NCBI GenBank assembly: GCA_013911975.1
Contig: JACESF010000002.1
Span: 94,822 to 158,821 of the forward strand
Source: Hyphomicrobiales bacterium
GTDB lineage: Bacteria; Pseudomonadota; Alphaproteobacteria; Rhizobiales; Xanthobacteraceae
DNA length: 64,000 nucleotides
Reading direction: 5' to 3'
Positions 40,323-49,030 of this stretch are shown here, piece by piece; positions within the stretch are counted from its first letter, which is position 1, and each line of letters opens with the position of its first letter. The notes below the pieces were generated by a model. That model ran no database searches. It was not told where the DNA came from and worked only from the letters and a program-made list of their open reading frames with translations. A program made the translations under genes and the position numbers.

Positions 40323-41243
40323 ATGGATCCTTTCGTTCAAATGGTGCGTGCGGCTCAGGGAGGCGAGGGGCTGAACAACCTCGCCCGGCTTTACGGGCTT
40401 TCGGTGCAACAGGCCCAGGCCGCTGCCGAGGCGCTGATGCCGGCATTCGCCATGGGCCTTCAGAAGTCCATGCAGAGTCCCGAGGGGCTCGCGAATCTCA
40501 TGGTCCTCATGATGCGCGGCCCCTATGCCGCGCTCTATGACCGGGGGCCCTCCAGCCCGAGCGAGCTGGCCCAGCCGGGGGCGAGCGCCCTGGATGCCGT
40601 GTTCGGCTCGCCGGAAGTCTCGCGCGCCGTCATGAACCATGCCTCCGCGTCCACTGGGCTCGGTGTCGCCGTGGTGAACCAGATGACCCCGGCCTTCGCC
40701 TCCCTGGTGATCGGCGGGCTCACCAAATCGCTGGCGGCCTCAGGCGCCATGAACCAGATGCTGGCGGGGCTTCTCGCCCGCGCGAGCGGCCAGCCCGAGC
40801 CCACCGGGAATCCCTGGGTGGACGGCCTCGTGAGCATGATGGGCCCGGCGAGCCGGCGCACCGGCAATCCCTGGGTGGATGCCTTCTCCGAGATGATGGT
40901 GCGCTCTCCCTGGACCCAGCCGGCCGGGGGATTCGGCACGCAGAATCCCGTCACCGCCTGGCAGGAGATGATGGAGGCGACCCTCGCCGCCATGGGCGGC
41001 AGCCGGCCGAAGCCGGCGGCGCCTCTGCCCCCTCCCCCGCCGCCCCCGCCCGCGCCTCCCGCGCTCGGGCACTGGCCGCTCCAGGATTATTTCGCCCAGC
41101 TCTTCGCCACCGGCTTCCCGCCCGGCACCCAGCAGCGCGGCACGGCGGATCGCTACGATCCGTTCGGCCTGCTGCCCATGGCGGAATTCTGGAGCCAGAT
41201 GCTGGACCGCAGCTCGGGCCATTCGCGCACGCCGCGCAAGTAA
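40323..41243 (+). CDS. DUF937-type protein with proline-rich region
   Basis: A 306-residue protein. The N-terminal about 150 residues are helical and resemble the DUF937 family (LYGLSVQQAQAAAEALMPAFAMGLQ). Two copies of TGNPWVD separated by about 20 residues follow, then a run of eight prolines with PAPP and an aromatic C-terminus. No signal peptide or membrane helix is clear. The function is unknown. A GAGGAGG site precedes the ATG. Confidence 0.8.
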   Translation: MDPFVQMVRAAQGGEGLNNLARLYGLSVQQAQAAAEALMPAFAMGLQKSMQSPEGLANLMVLMMRGPYAALYDRGPSSPSELAQPGASALDAVFGSPEVSRAVMNHASASTGLGVAVVNQMTPAFASLVIGGLTKSLAASGAMNQMLAGLLARASGQPEPTGNPWVDGLVSMMGPASRRTGNPWVDAFSEMMVRSPWTQPAGGFGTQNPVTAWQEMMEATLAAMGGSRPKPAAPLPPPPPPPPAPPALGHWPLQDYFAQLFATGFPPGTQQRGTADRYDPFGLLPMAEFWSQMLDRSSGHSRTPRK

Positions 41244-41256
41244 GGCCCTCCGGGCA

Positions 41257-41292
41257 TAAAAAAGGCCCGTGCCGGTTGCGTCGGCACGGGCC
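41257..41292 (-). terminator. Intrinsic terminator of the DUF1127 gene
   Basis: The 11-bp stem GGCCCGTGCCG/CGGCACGGGCC with a 7-base loop is followed on the minus strand by TTTTTT. It lies 50 bases after the DUF1127 stop. The plus-strand side has no T-run, so it mainly serves the minus strand. Confidence 0.85.
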
Positions 41293-41341
41293 AGAAGGGG
41301 ACGACCCCGAGGGGCGGTGGCCGTCCGAATGTTATGGGCGT

Positions 41342-41644
41342 TCAGATCTCCGGCCGGCTGCGCAGGCGCAGCCGAAAGGCGGCGCGCCGCTCCACCGTGC
41401 GGGCAATGAGGACCTGCGTCCCGTCCCGCCACAGGGGCTCGGAGGCGGCATCGCGGATGTCGCTCCGCGTGAGGCCGATATCCCGCAGCATATGGTCGTC
41501 GAGCTGGCCCAACTGACGGAGGGCGCGGCGGTGCTCGATGGCGCGCGCGGCTTTCACGGCGAACGCGGACATGGTGAGCAGGACATGGGCCAGCGCTGAG
41601 CCGACCGGTGCGACCATGGCCGCGCGGGTCTCTCCGTAAGACAT
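41342..41644 (-). CDS. DUF1127 (YjiS-like) small protein
   Basis: A 100-residue protein with the DUF1127 core LRQLGQLDDHMLRDIGLTRSDI near residue 45. A short hydrophobic N-region and an arginine-rich tail flank it. DUF1127 proteins are small, Arg-rich and in some cases bind RNA; several are targets of VtlR-type regulators. ATG 41644 has GGAGAG upstream; the track's longer ORF is unsupported. Divergent from a LysR gene, with its own terminator. Confidence 0.85.
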   Translation of the reverse strand: MSYGETRAAMVAPVGSALAHVLLTMSAFAVKAARAIEHRRALRQLGQLDDHMLRDIGLTRSDIRDAASEPLWRDGTQVLIARTVERRAAFRLRLRSRPEI

Positions 41645-41794
41645 GGGTTCTCTCCAGTTCGGGCGCCGGGATTTTCGCCGTCCGCCCGGTGCGATCCACC
41701 CGATTTGCCGGGCCGCCCGCCGGACGCCGCAGCGCCGGGTGAGGTTGTGCACCTGTTTGTGAAATCAAACTAGCGAATGTTATTCATCGGAAAT

Positions 41795-41812
41795 ATCATC
41801 AGCATTGATGAT
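41795..41812. promoter_or_regulatory. Dyad in the DUF1127/LysR divergent promoter
   Basis: ATCATCA-GCAT-TGATGAT is a perfect inverted repeat with 7-base arms. It ends 12 bases before the LysR ATG and lies 150 bases before the DUF1127 start. It is a good candidate operator for autoregulation. It also argues that the real LysR start is 41825, not the track start 41777. Confidence 0.55.
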
Positions 41813-41824
41813 GAGGCAGACCCC

Positions 41825-42706
41825 ATGACCTTCCTGCTCGACGGCGATCAGCTCCGCACATTCGTTGCCATCGCGGAGACCGGCAGCTTCACGCGCGCGG
41901 CCGAAGTGGTGCACAAGACCCAGTCGGCGGTGTCCATGCAGATGAAGCGCCTGGAGGAGCGGGTGGGCCGCCCCATCTTCGCGCGCGACGGGCGCGCCTC
42001 GCGCCTCACGGAGGATGGCGAGCGGCTGCTGGACTATGCCCGGCGCATCGTGAAGCTGAACCTGGAAGCCATGTCGAGCTTCGCCGACGCGGCCCTGTCG
42101 GGCCATGTCTGCCTCGGCGTCCCGGACGATTACGCCGACCGCTATTTGCCGGAGATCATGGCGCGATTCTCCCGCACCCACCCGTCCGTGGAACTCACCG
42201 TGATCTGCGAGCCGTCCTGCGACCTGTCGGAGCGCATCCGCGCCGGCACGCTGGACCTCGCCATCATCACCTATACGGAAAACTCCGCCCGCAACGCCCA
42301 GATCATCCGCCGCGAGCGGCTGCTGTGGGTGGCCTCCGCGCGCCACGCGGCCCATCTGGAGACGCCGGTTCCGCTGGCGCTGGGGCGACCCACCTGCCTG
42401 TGGCGGGATGCGGCGATCACGCGGCTCGCCGGAATCGGGCGGGCCCACCGGGTGCTCTATACCAGCCCTAATGCGGGCGCGGTCTCGGCGGCGGTGCTGG
42501 CGGGCCTCGCCATTTCGGTGTTCCCGGAATCGGCGCTGCGGCCCGGCATGCGGGTGCTCGGCCCCTCGGACGGCTATCCGCCCTTGCCGCCCTGCGACAT
42601 CGGCCTGCTGCGTAACCGGCACGCGCCGTCCATCCTGGCGGACGAGCTGGCCAACCACATCATCCAGGGCCTCGACAACGTCACCGAGTCCGACGCCGCC
42701 GAATGA
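41825..42706 (+). CDS. LysR-family transcriptional regulator
   Basis: A 293-residue LysR regulator. The helix-turn-helix is near residues 5-60 (LRTFVAIAETGSFTRAAEVVHKTQSAVSMQMKRLE), followed by a substrate-binding domain (GHVCLGVPDDYADRYLPEIMARF). ATG 41825 (MTFLLDGDQ) places the HTH at the usual distance from the N-terminus. It is divergent from the DUF1127 gene and convergent with the EamA gene, so its target could be either. The ligand is unknown. Confidence 0.92.
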   Translation: MTFLLDGDQLRTFVAIAETGSFTRAAEVVHKTQSAVSMQMKRLEERVGRPIFARDGRASRLTEDGERLLDYARRIVKLNLEAMSSFADAALSGHVCLGVPDDYADRYLPEIMARFSRTHPSVELTVICEPSCDLSERIRAGTLDLAIITYTENSARNAQIIRRERLLWVASARHAAHLETPVPLALGRPTCLWRDAAITRLAGIGRAHRVLYTSPNAGAVSAAVLAGLAISVFPESALRPGMRVLGPSDGYPPLPPCDIGLLRNRHAPSILADELANHIIQGLDNVTESDAAE

Positions 42707-42721
42707 GCGGTGCCGCCGGGC

Positions 42722-43639
42722 TCAGGAGGCGCGCGGCGCCATGAGCACGATGACGTTTCCCACCAGGACCAGGGCGATTCCGGCCGCCGCCGCCAGGCTC
42801 CAGTGGAAGTCCTCCACCATGGAGGAGATGAGGAGCGCGAGGATGGGCATCACGACGGTGCCGTATCCCGCGCGGCTGGCGCCGATGCGCGAGATGAGGC
42901 GGAAATAGACCGCATAGCCCAGGAGCGTGGGAAAGAGGATGAGCCACGCCAGGGAGCCCAGATAGCGGCCGGTCCATTCCACCTGGAAATGCACGCCCCG
43001 GACCAGGGCGATGGCCGCGAGCAGCAGCAGCCCGTAGAACATGGAATAGGCGTTGGCTGAGGCCTGGGGCAGGCCACGCCGCCCCAGCGCCATGGACATC
43101 ATGGAGCCGAACGAGAACAGGAGCGCCCCGGCAAGGCCCGCCAGCAGCCCCAGATGCAGGCCCGAGCCGAAGCCCCGCTCCGACAGGACCGGCCCGAACA
43201 CCAGCAGCACGCCCACCACGCCGAGCACCGCCCCCGCCAGGATGCGCGGGCGCGGCCAGGTGCGCGAGGCGAGCGCCGACATGAGCGGGATGATCACCGC
43301 CGACAGGGCGAACAGCACCGACAGCAGGCCGGACGCCAGATGGTATCCGGCATAATAGAAGGCCATGAAGTTCAGCGAGAACAGCGTCGCGCCCAGCACC
43401 GCGAACAGCAGGTGGTCGCGCAGCGGAAACGACATCCGCGCGCCGCTGAAAGCCGCCACCGCGAACATGCAGGCGGACGCCGCGATGAAGCGCCAGACCA
43501 GCGACACTTCCGGGTCCACCACGCCGAGCTGGAGCCGCAGGGGCAGCCACCCCGAGGAGAAGATCAGCACAGTGACGGCGTAGAGGACGAGATCCGCAGG
43601 CCCGAGGGACGATTGCGACGGCACGGACGGCTGCGGCAT
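42722..43639 (-). CDS. EamA/DMT family transporter
   Basis: A 305-residue, ten-helix membrane protein with two EamA repeats. The tracts SGWLPLRLQLGVVDPEVSLVWRF (repeat 1) and GAVLGVVGVLLVFGP then SRIGASRAGYGTVVMPILALLIS (repeat 2) are typical of drug/metabolite exporters. The substrate is unknown. ATG 43639 with GGGGAGAG upstream is preferred to the track start. Confidence 0.88.
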   Translation of the reverse strand: MPQPSVPSQSSLGPADLVLYAVTVLIFSSGWLPLRLQLGVVDPEVSLVWRFIAASACMFAVAAFSGARMSFPLRDHLLFAVLGATLFSLNFMAFYYAGYHLASGLLSVLFALSAVIIPLMSALASRTWPRPRILAGAVLGVVGVLLVFGPVLSERGFGSGLHLGLLAGLAGALLFSFGSMMSMALGRRGLPQASANAYSMFYGLLLLAAIALVRGVHFQVEWTGRYLGSLAWLILFPTLLGYAVYFRLISRIGASRAGYGTVVMPILALLISSMVEDFHWSLAAAAGIALVLVGNVIVLMAPRAS

Positions 43640-43732
43640 GGCGAACACTCTCCCCGGAGCCGAACGATCCTGCCGCAAGCCGGCAAGGCCACCCGTGTCT
43701 CGTCAGCGTTTGGGAGAGCGACCCCTCGGAAC

Positions 43733-43799
43733 GGACGCGCGCGGCGCGTCCGCAAATCAATCGCACTCTTGCACCCTGTTTCGCCCAGCCGGGCGAAAC
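43733..43799. other. Two perfect hairpins upstream of the EamA gene and downstream of gshA
   Basis: The 238-base gap holds GGACGCGC-GCG-GCGCGTCC (43733-43751) and GTTTCGCCC-AGCC-GGGCGAAAC (43778-43799). Neither is followed by a T-run on either strand. They may mark the 3' end of the gshA transcript or be regulatory for the EamA gene. No gene is seen. Confidence 0.5.
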
Positions 43800-43877
43800 G
43801 CATAAGCTCCGCCCGGAGCATGGCCGCCATGCGTGCCGCTCATGGCGAGGTCGCGGAGGGTGCCTCCGCGCTTCCCC

Positions 43878-45248
43878 TTAATAGGCCAGCGCCTCAAAGA
43901 CCGGCTCCACGGAGCCGTTCCAGGGGCCAGCATAGAGATCGAGAAGGCGCTCGGCGGGCGTGCGGCCCGTGGCCAGCGTCTCTTCCAGCGGCGCGAGGAA
44001 GCGCGTCTCATCCCGGCCCTGGCTGTCGCGCATGTTGCGGCGCGCGAGCCCGGCGCGGGAGATGGCCACCGCATCGCGCGCCACGTCCGCCAGCGAGCGC
44101 CCGGCGATCTCCGCCTTCAGGGCGAGGCGGGGCACGTCGTCGCGCACGTGCTGGCGCTGGGCGTCGGTCCAGTCCTTCACCAGATCCCAGGCCGCATCGA
44201 GGCTCGTCTTGTCGTAGAGCAGCCCCACCCAGAAAGCGGGCAGGCCGCACAATTCCGCCCAGGGACCGGCATCCGCCCCGCGCATCTCCAGGAAGCGCTT
44301 CAGGCGCACCTCGGGGAAGATGGTGGACAGGTGGTTCACCCAGTCAGACAGGGTCGCGGTCTCCCCCGGCAGAGCCGGATGTCGGCCCGCCAGCAGGTCG
44401 CGGAACGAGGAGCCGGACACGTCCACATAGGTCTCGCCGCGCTTCACGAAATACATGGGCACGTCGAGCGCGTAGTCCACATAGCGCTCAAAGCCCATGC
44501 CCGGCTCGAAGGCGAAGGGCAGCATGCCTGAGCGGTCGGCGTCCGTATGGCGCCAGATTTCCGAGCGGAAGGACAGGAAGCCGTTCGGCTTGCCTTCCGT
44601 GAAGGGCGAATTGGCGAACAGCGCCGTCGCCACCGGCTGGAGGGCGAGACTGACGCGCAGCTTGCGCACCATGTCGGCCTCCGAGGAGAAATCGAGATTC
44701 ACCTGCACGGTGCAGGTGCGGAACATCATGTCGAGCCCGAGCGTGCCCACCTTGGGCATGTAGCCGGCCATGATGCGGTAGCGCCCCTTGGGCATGGCCG
44801 GGGTTTCGGCGCGGGTCCATTTGGGGCTCATGCCGATGCCCAGGAAGCCGAGGCCGAGCGGCTCGGCCACTTCGCGCACCTGGGTCAGGTGCGTGTTGAT
44901 CTCCGAGCAGGTCTCATGCACCGAGGCGAGCGGCGCGCCGGACAGCTCGAACTGGCCGCCCGGCTCAAGCGAGATGGCGCCGCCGCCATGGGGATCGGCA
45001 AGGCCGATCAGCGTCTCGCCTTCCAGGATCGGGTCCCAGCCGCTCTTCGCCTTCATGCCCTCCAGCACCGCGCGGATGCCGGCCGGCCCCTCATAGGGAA
45101 CGGGCTCGTGGCGGGAGAGGGTGAAGGGGATCTTCTCGTGCTCGGTGCCGAGGCGGAAGGCGCTCTCGGGCTTGTTTCCCTCCTCGATCCACGCGACCAA
45201 CTCGTCGCGCGTCTCGATGGGCGTTGCGTCCAGCGTATCGCGGGCCAT
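43878..45248 (-). CDS. gshA: Glutamate-cysteine ligase, plant/proteobacterial type
   Basis: This enzyme forms gamma-glutamylcysteine, the first step of glutathione synthesis, in the cytoplasm. It has 456 residues, normal for this class. The signatures FRLGTEHEKIPF near residue 31, GGGAISLEPGGQFELSGAP near residue 90 and RYRIMAGYMPKVGTLG are the ATP-grasp-like GCS2 features. It appears to be a single-gene unit. The 287 bases between it and fadD hold no supported gene. Confidence 0.95.
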   Translation of the reverse strand: MARDTLDATPIETRDELVAWIEEGNKPESAFRLGTEHEKIPFTLSRHEPVPYEGPAGIRAVLEGMKAKSGWDPILEGETLIGLADPHGGGAISLEPGGQFELSGAPLASVHETCSEINTHLTQVREVAEPLGLGFLGIGMSPKWTRAETPAMPKGRYRIMAGYMPKVGTLGLDMMFRTCTVQVNLDFSSEADMVRKLRVSLALQPVATALFANSPFTEGKPNGFLSFRSEIWRHTDADRSGMLPFAFEPGMGFERYVDYALDVPMYFVKRGETYVDVSGSSFRDLLAGRHPALPGETATLSDWVNHLSTIFPEVRLKRFLEMRGADAGPWAELCGLPAFWVGLLYDKTSLDAAWDLVKDWTDAQRQHVRDDVPRLALKAEIAGRSLADVARDAVAISRAGLARRNMRDSQGRDETRFLAPLEETLATGRTPAERLLDLYAGPWNGSVEPVFEALAY

Positions 45249-45535
45249 GCGCGCGTCTTTCCCTGGGCGGTCGGCCGGTAGCCGCCGCTGATGCTCAAAC
45301 CTGTGAGGCGCCGAAGGCGCCGGTCATGCGTGAAAGCAGGCGTTGCGCGAAAGGGTGAAATCCGGCGCGCCCGCTCAAGACCAAGGACGCGGGAACATAC
45401 ACGCAAGTGCGTCCCTGGCAAATCGCGGGCGGCCCACAGGGCGGACGCGCCCGGGGCAATGCCGCCTCCCCCTGGGTCAGGTATGGGCCATGGGCAAGCG
45501 GCGAGGCGCGCGCGGGACAGGGCGTCCCGCCGGCC

Positions 45536-47185
45536 TCAATGGCCCTCGGCCTTGCGGGCCTCTTCCTCCACCAGCTCCTTCTTGGAGAGCTTGCCCACCA
45601 GGGTCTTCGGCAGGGTCTCGCGAATCTCCACCTGTCGGGGGAGTTCGATCTTGGAGAGCTGCCCCTCCAGGAAGCTGGACAATTCCGTGGGCGTCACCGC
45701 CTGCCCCTCGCGAAGGGTGACAAAGGCCTTCGGCGCCTGGCCGCGATAGGCGTCGGGAATGCCGATGGCCACCGCCTCCGCCACCGCCGGGTGGAGATAC
45801 AGCGCTTCCTCGATCATGCGCGGATAGACGTTGTAGCCGCCGCACAGGATCACGTCCTTGATGCGGTCCACCAGGAACAGATAGCCGTCCGCGTCGAGAT
45901 AGCCCACGTCGCCGGTGCGGAACGCGCCGTCGATGAAGGCCGAGCGGGTCGCCTCCTCGTTGCGCCAGTAGCCGGTCATCACCTGCGGGCCGCGCGCGCA
46001 CACCTCGCCCCGCTCGCCCACGCCGAGGATGCGCGTCGGGTCGGTCAGGTCGCGGATCTCGATGACGGTGCCGGGAACCGCCGTCCCCACCGAGCCGTCC
46101 TTGACGACGCCCAGCGGCGGGTTGGCGGTGAGGACGGGCGATGTCTCGCTGAGGCCGTAGCCTTCCACCAGCTTGCAGCCTGTGAGGGATTCGAACCGGG
46201 CGCGCACTTCGGCCGGGAGCGGCGCCCCGCCCGACACGCCGAGCTTCAGGGATGCCAACTGCTCCCGGCGAAGGCCGGGACAATTGTTAATGGCCGCGAA
46301 GATGGTGGGCACGCCGGGGAAGATGGTCGGCCGATCCGTCTCGATGGTGGCGATCAGATCCTTCAGGTTGAAGCGCGGGACCAGGATGACCTCGCCGCCG
46401 ATGGACAGCGGGATGTTCATCACGTTGGTCATGGCGAAGACGTGGAACAGCGGCAGCACGCCGAGCACCCGCTCCTCCCCCTCCCGCAACAGGCACACAT
46501 GGTTGAGCACCTGGGAGGCGTTGGCGGTCACGTTGGCATGGGTGAGCTGCGCGCCCTTGGGAACACCCGTCGTGCCGCCGGTATATTGCAGCACCGCGAT
46601 GTCGGTCTCCGGCTCGACGCTCACCGGAGTGGGCCGGTCGCCACGGCGGGCGACGTCGGCGAAGGTCACGTGCCGCCCGTCCGCGCGGTCATAGACCGCC
46701 ATGTCCTTGCGCTTGAGAAGCTGGAAGCCGAGCGCCTTCAGCCAGGGCAGGATGCCCGCCATGGGGCAGACGATGATGGTCTTCAGCCCCGTCTCGTCGG
46801 CCACCGCCGCCACACGGGAATGGATCAGCTTCAGGTCCGGCACCACCATGATGGTGGTGCCCGAATCCCGGATCTGGTGGGACAGTTCCCGCTCCACATA
46901 GAGCGGGCTGTAATTCACCACCGTGCCGCCCGCCTTGAGGGCGGCGAAATAGAAGATGACCGAATAGGGCGTGTTGGGCAGGCAGAGGCCCACCTTAGTC
47001 CCCTTCCCCACGCCCATGCGCTGGAGCCCGGCGGCGGCGGCGTCCACCAGCACGCCCAGCTCCGCATACGTCCATTTGCGCCCGAGGAAGTTGAGGGCCG
47101 TGCGGGCCCCGTGCTTCCGCACGCTGGCGTCCAGCAGGTCCGGAACGGGCCCGATGGAGACGCCAGGAAGAGTCGTGGCGAGCAT
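45536..47185 (-). CDS. fadD: Long-chain fatty acid-CoA ligase
   Basis: This is an AMP-forming acyl-CoA synthetase that activates imported fatty acids. It has 549 residues. The AMP-binding motif YTGGTTGVPKGA is near residue 205, the FACS motif region reads FRTGDVGYLDADGYLFLVDRIKDVI, and the C-terminal catalytic lysine lies in ETLPKTLVGKLSKKEL. It is downstream of fadL on the same strand (81 bases), giving an import-activation pair. Confidence 0.94.
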   Translation of the reverse strand: MLATTLPGVSIGPVPDLLDASVRKHGARTALNFLGRKWTYAELGVLVDAAAAGLQRMGVGKGTKVGLCLPNTPYSVIFYFAALKAGGTVVNYSPLYVERELSHQIRDSGTTIMVVPDLKLIHSRVAAVADETGLKTIIVCPMAGILPWLKALGFQLLKRKDMAVYDRADGRHVTFADVARRGDRPTPVSVEPETDIAVLQYTGGTTGVPKGAQLTHANVTANASQVLNHVCLLREGEERVLGVLPLFHVFAMTNVMNIPLSIGGEVILVPRFNLKDLIATIETDRPTIFPGVPTIFAAINNCPGLRREQLASLKLGVSGGAPLPAEVRARFESLTGCKLVEGYGLSETSPVLTANPPLGVVKDGSVGTAVPGTVIEIRDLTDPTRILGVGERGEVCARGPQVMTGYWRNEEATRSAFIDGAFRTGDVGYLDADGYLFLVDRIKDVILCGGYNVYPRMIEEALYLHPAVAEAVAIGIPDAYRGQAPKAFVTLREGQAVTPTELSSFLEGQLSKIELPRQVEIRETLPKTLVGKLSKKELVEEEARKAEGH

Positions 47186-47266
47186 TTCTTGTCTCCCGGT
47201 CGGGACGGGGCGGCCCGTTGTCCGGGCCGCGCTTGGCCGCCACCTCGAGGGCGGCGGCGTCCCGCA

Positions 47267-48598
47267 TCACTTCGTGACGAGCACCGTCTTCGGCTGAGCG
47301 GTGTCGAACCGGTATCTTACGCCGACCGAGACAATATCCACATAGGCATCGTTGACCTCGGCCACCAGCGAGCCGCGCGTGGCGTTGCCCAGCTCGTTCG
47401 GGAACAGCGTGATGTTGCCGCTCTGGCCGAAGATGTGGGTATAGGCAAAGTCGAGGCTGAGGTTCGGCGTCCACGCATAGGTGAAGCCGGCCGAAGCCCA
47501 GATGCGGTCGCTGTCCGGCAGGCGGGGCGTGCGGTAGGCGTCGGTGACGGGGCTGATCTCGTAGCCGAGGCCCGCGCGCACCGCCAGTTGCGGCGTCCAC
47601 TGATATTCCACGCCGCCGGAGAAGAACCAGCCGTCCTGCCACTGGAGATTGAGCACGGACGGGGTGGCCGTGGAGGAATCGATCACCAGGGATTCGAGGT
47701 TGGACCAGTTGGTCCATTCCACCGTGCCGGACAGGGTCCATTGCGGCGTGATCTGCGACCGGAAGCTGCCGGTGATCTGGTCGGGCAGCGTCAGGCCGGC
47801 GGTGGTGGACAGGTTCGCCAGCGTCGTGCCCGACACGGTCGACAGGTTGGTGAGCCCTTCCAGCGTGTTGCTGATGGCGGAGCGATAGCCGATGCCGATG
47901 GTGGTGCCCGGCATCACGGTGATGAGGGCGCCGAGCGAGAAGCCGTAGCCGATGTCGTCGCCGTTCACGACCGCGTTGCCCGTGGGGAACGGCGGCGCGG
48001 CGCTGAGAAGCTGGGCGTTGGTGAGCTTGGCGTCGAAATAGTTGGCGTTGACGCCGCCGCCGACGGTCAGCCAGTCATTGACCTTGTAGGCCACCTGGGC
48101 GCCGAGATTGATGTCGAAGATGCGGCTGTAGCAGCCGTAATAGCGGCCCGACCAGTTGCAGGTGGCGTCGGTGACGAGGCCGTAGGGCGAATTCAGCGAC
48201 AGGCCGACCGCCCAGCGGTCGCCCGCATAGGTGGCGTAGCCGGTGGGCAGGACGCCATTGTCCACGATGTTGTCGACGCCGTAGGTGCCCAGATTGGTGC
48301 CCAGCGCGCTGCGGGACGACAGCACGTCGATGGAGGCGTGCGGGGCGATATAGGTGACGTTGCCCTCGAACTGCATGCCCGGCACGAAGCTGATGGCCGC
48401 CGGGTTCCAGTACATGGAGGCGAGGCCCGCTCCGCCCGCCGCGTTACCGGCGAAGGACGTGCCCTGGTAGTAGGCGCTCTGCTCGCGCAGGCCGAAGCCG
48501 CCGGCCGCAGCCTCCCCCGCCACCACGGCGAGCGGGGCGACGAGCGCCGTGGACAGAAGCAGGCGCGCGGCGCGGGTGGAACGACAGGCTTGGATCAT
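47267..48598 (-). CDS. fadL: FadL-type outer membrane long-chain fatty acid transporter
   Basis: A 443-residue outer membrane protein. The signal peptide (LLLSTALVAPLAVVAGEAAA) is followed by the FadL hatch signature GGFGLREQSAYYQGTSFAGNAAGG and MYWNPAA. Beta strands end in the C-terminal VSVGVRYRFD. It forms a beta barrel that lets long-chain fatty acids into the periplasm. ATG 48598 is preceded by GGGGGG. A sequence element shared with the merR promoter lies 84 bases upstream. Confidence 0.92.
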   Translation of the reverse strand: MIQACRSTRAARLLLSTALVAPLAVVAGEAAAGGFGLREQSAYYQGTSFAGNAAGGAGLASMYWNPAAISFVPGMQFEGNVTYIAPHASIDVLSSRSALGTNLGTYGVDNIVDNGVLPTGYATYAGDRWAVGLSLNSPYGLVTDATCNWSGRYYGCYSRIFDINLGAQVAYKVNDWLTVGGGVNANYFDAKLTNAQLLSAAPPFPTGNAVVNGDDIGYGFSLGALITVMPGTTIGIGYRSAISNTLEGLTNLSTVSGTTLANLSTTAGLTLPDQITGSFRSQITPQWTLSGTVEWTNWSNLESLVIDSSTATPSVLNLQWQDGWFFSGGVEYQWTPQLAVRAGLGYEISPVTDAYRTPRLPDSDRIWASAGFTYAWTPNLSLDFAYTHIFGQSGNITLFPNELGNATRGSLVAEVNDAYVDIVSVGVRYRFDTAQPKTVLVTK

Positions 48599-48681
48599 TT
48601 CAGCCCCCCAATGAGCTTGGCTTTTCCTCGAGAGCGGTCCCCATGGCGCCCGGTCGGCACTCTTATGGGTACGAACCATCT

Positions 48682-48693
48682 CCTATACGTCAG
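48682..48693 (-). promoter_or_regulatory. Shared element CTGACGTATAGG upstream of fadL
   Basis: Read toward fadL the element is CTGACGTATAGG, then about 4 bases, then GGTTCGTAC. The same arrangement (GGTTCGCAC) stands before merR. It is a candidate operator for the MerR regulator, in the fadL promoter region 84 bases before the start codon. Confidence 0.6.
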
Positions 48694-49006
48694 CATGCCC
48701 GATCGGGCCCTAGCGTCAACCACCCAATGACTGACGGACAGCAGGATAAGGACGGGGTGTGACCGAAACGCAACGCGTTCCGTGGTTGCAGGAGATGTTT
48801 TCCTCAGATTCCAGGAAAATGAATGCTTGTACCGCCTCTATTCTCTCTGTTTCCCGGTCGATGTTTCGATTCACAGGTGAGACGAAAACCTTTCATCAGA
48901 CATGCTGCAATGCAGCAATTACTTCGACCCGGCCAGAAAATGACGCGCTGGAGAATCGACTCCCGCTTGTGCTCCCGGGCAAAGGATGTATCTTCGGTGC
49001 CGAGCC

Positions 49007-49018
49007 CTGACGTATAGG
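49007..49018 (+). promoter_or_regulatory. Shared element CTGACGTATAGG upstream of merR
   Basis: Identical 12-mer to the one before fadL, followed by TGA and GGTTCGCAC, ending just before the merR ATG and overlapping its ribosome site (GTGAGG). Autoregulation by repression at this site is plausible (inference). Confidence 0.6.
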
Positions 49019-49030
49019 TGAGGTTCGCAC

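Larger units (their letters stand above)
48599..49030. other. Divergent promoter region between fadL and the MerR gene
   Basis: A 432-base gap with lower GC in the middle (about 48780-48960) and no supported gene. It contains two copies, in opposite orientation, of CTGACGTATAGG at its ends. The 83-residue track ORF inside has no ribosome site or similarity. Confidence 0.7.

Noticed and set aside
46188-46197. tRNA-like GATTCGAACC (reverse complement of a T-loop motif)
   Set aside because: It lies within fadD coding sequence (RFESLTGCKL region) and no acceptor, D or anticodon arms are found around it.
48759-49010. 83 aa ORF in the fadL-merR gap
   Set aside because: No ribosome site and no similarity; it lies in lower-GC promoter-like DNA and overlaps the shared regulatory element.
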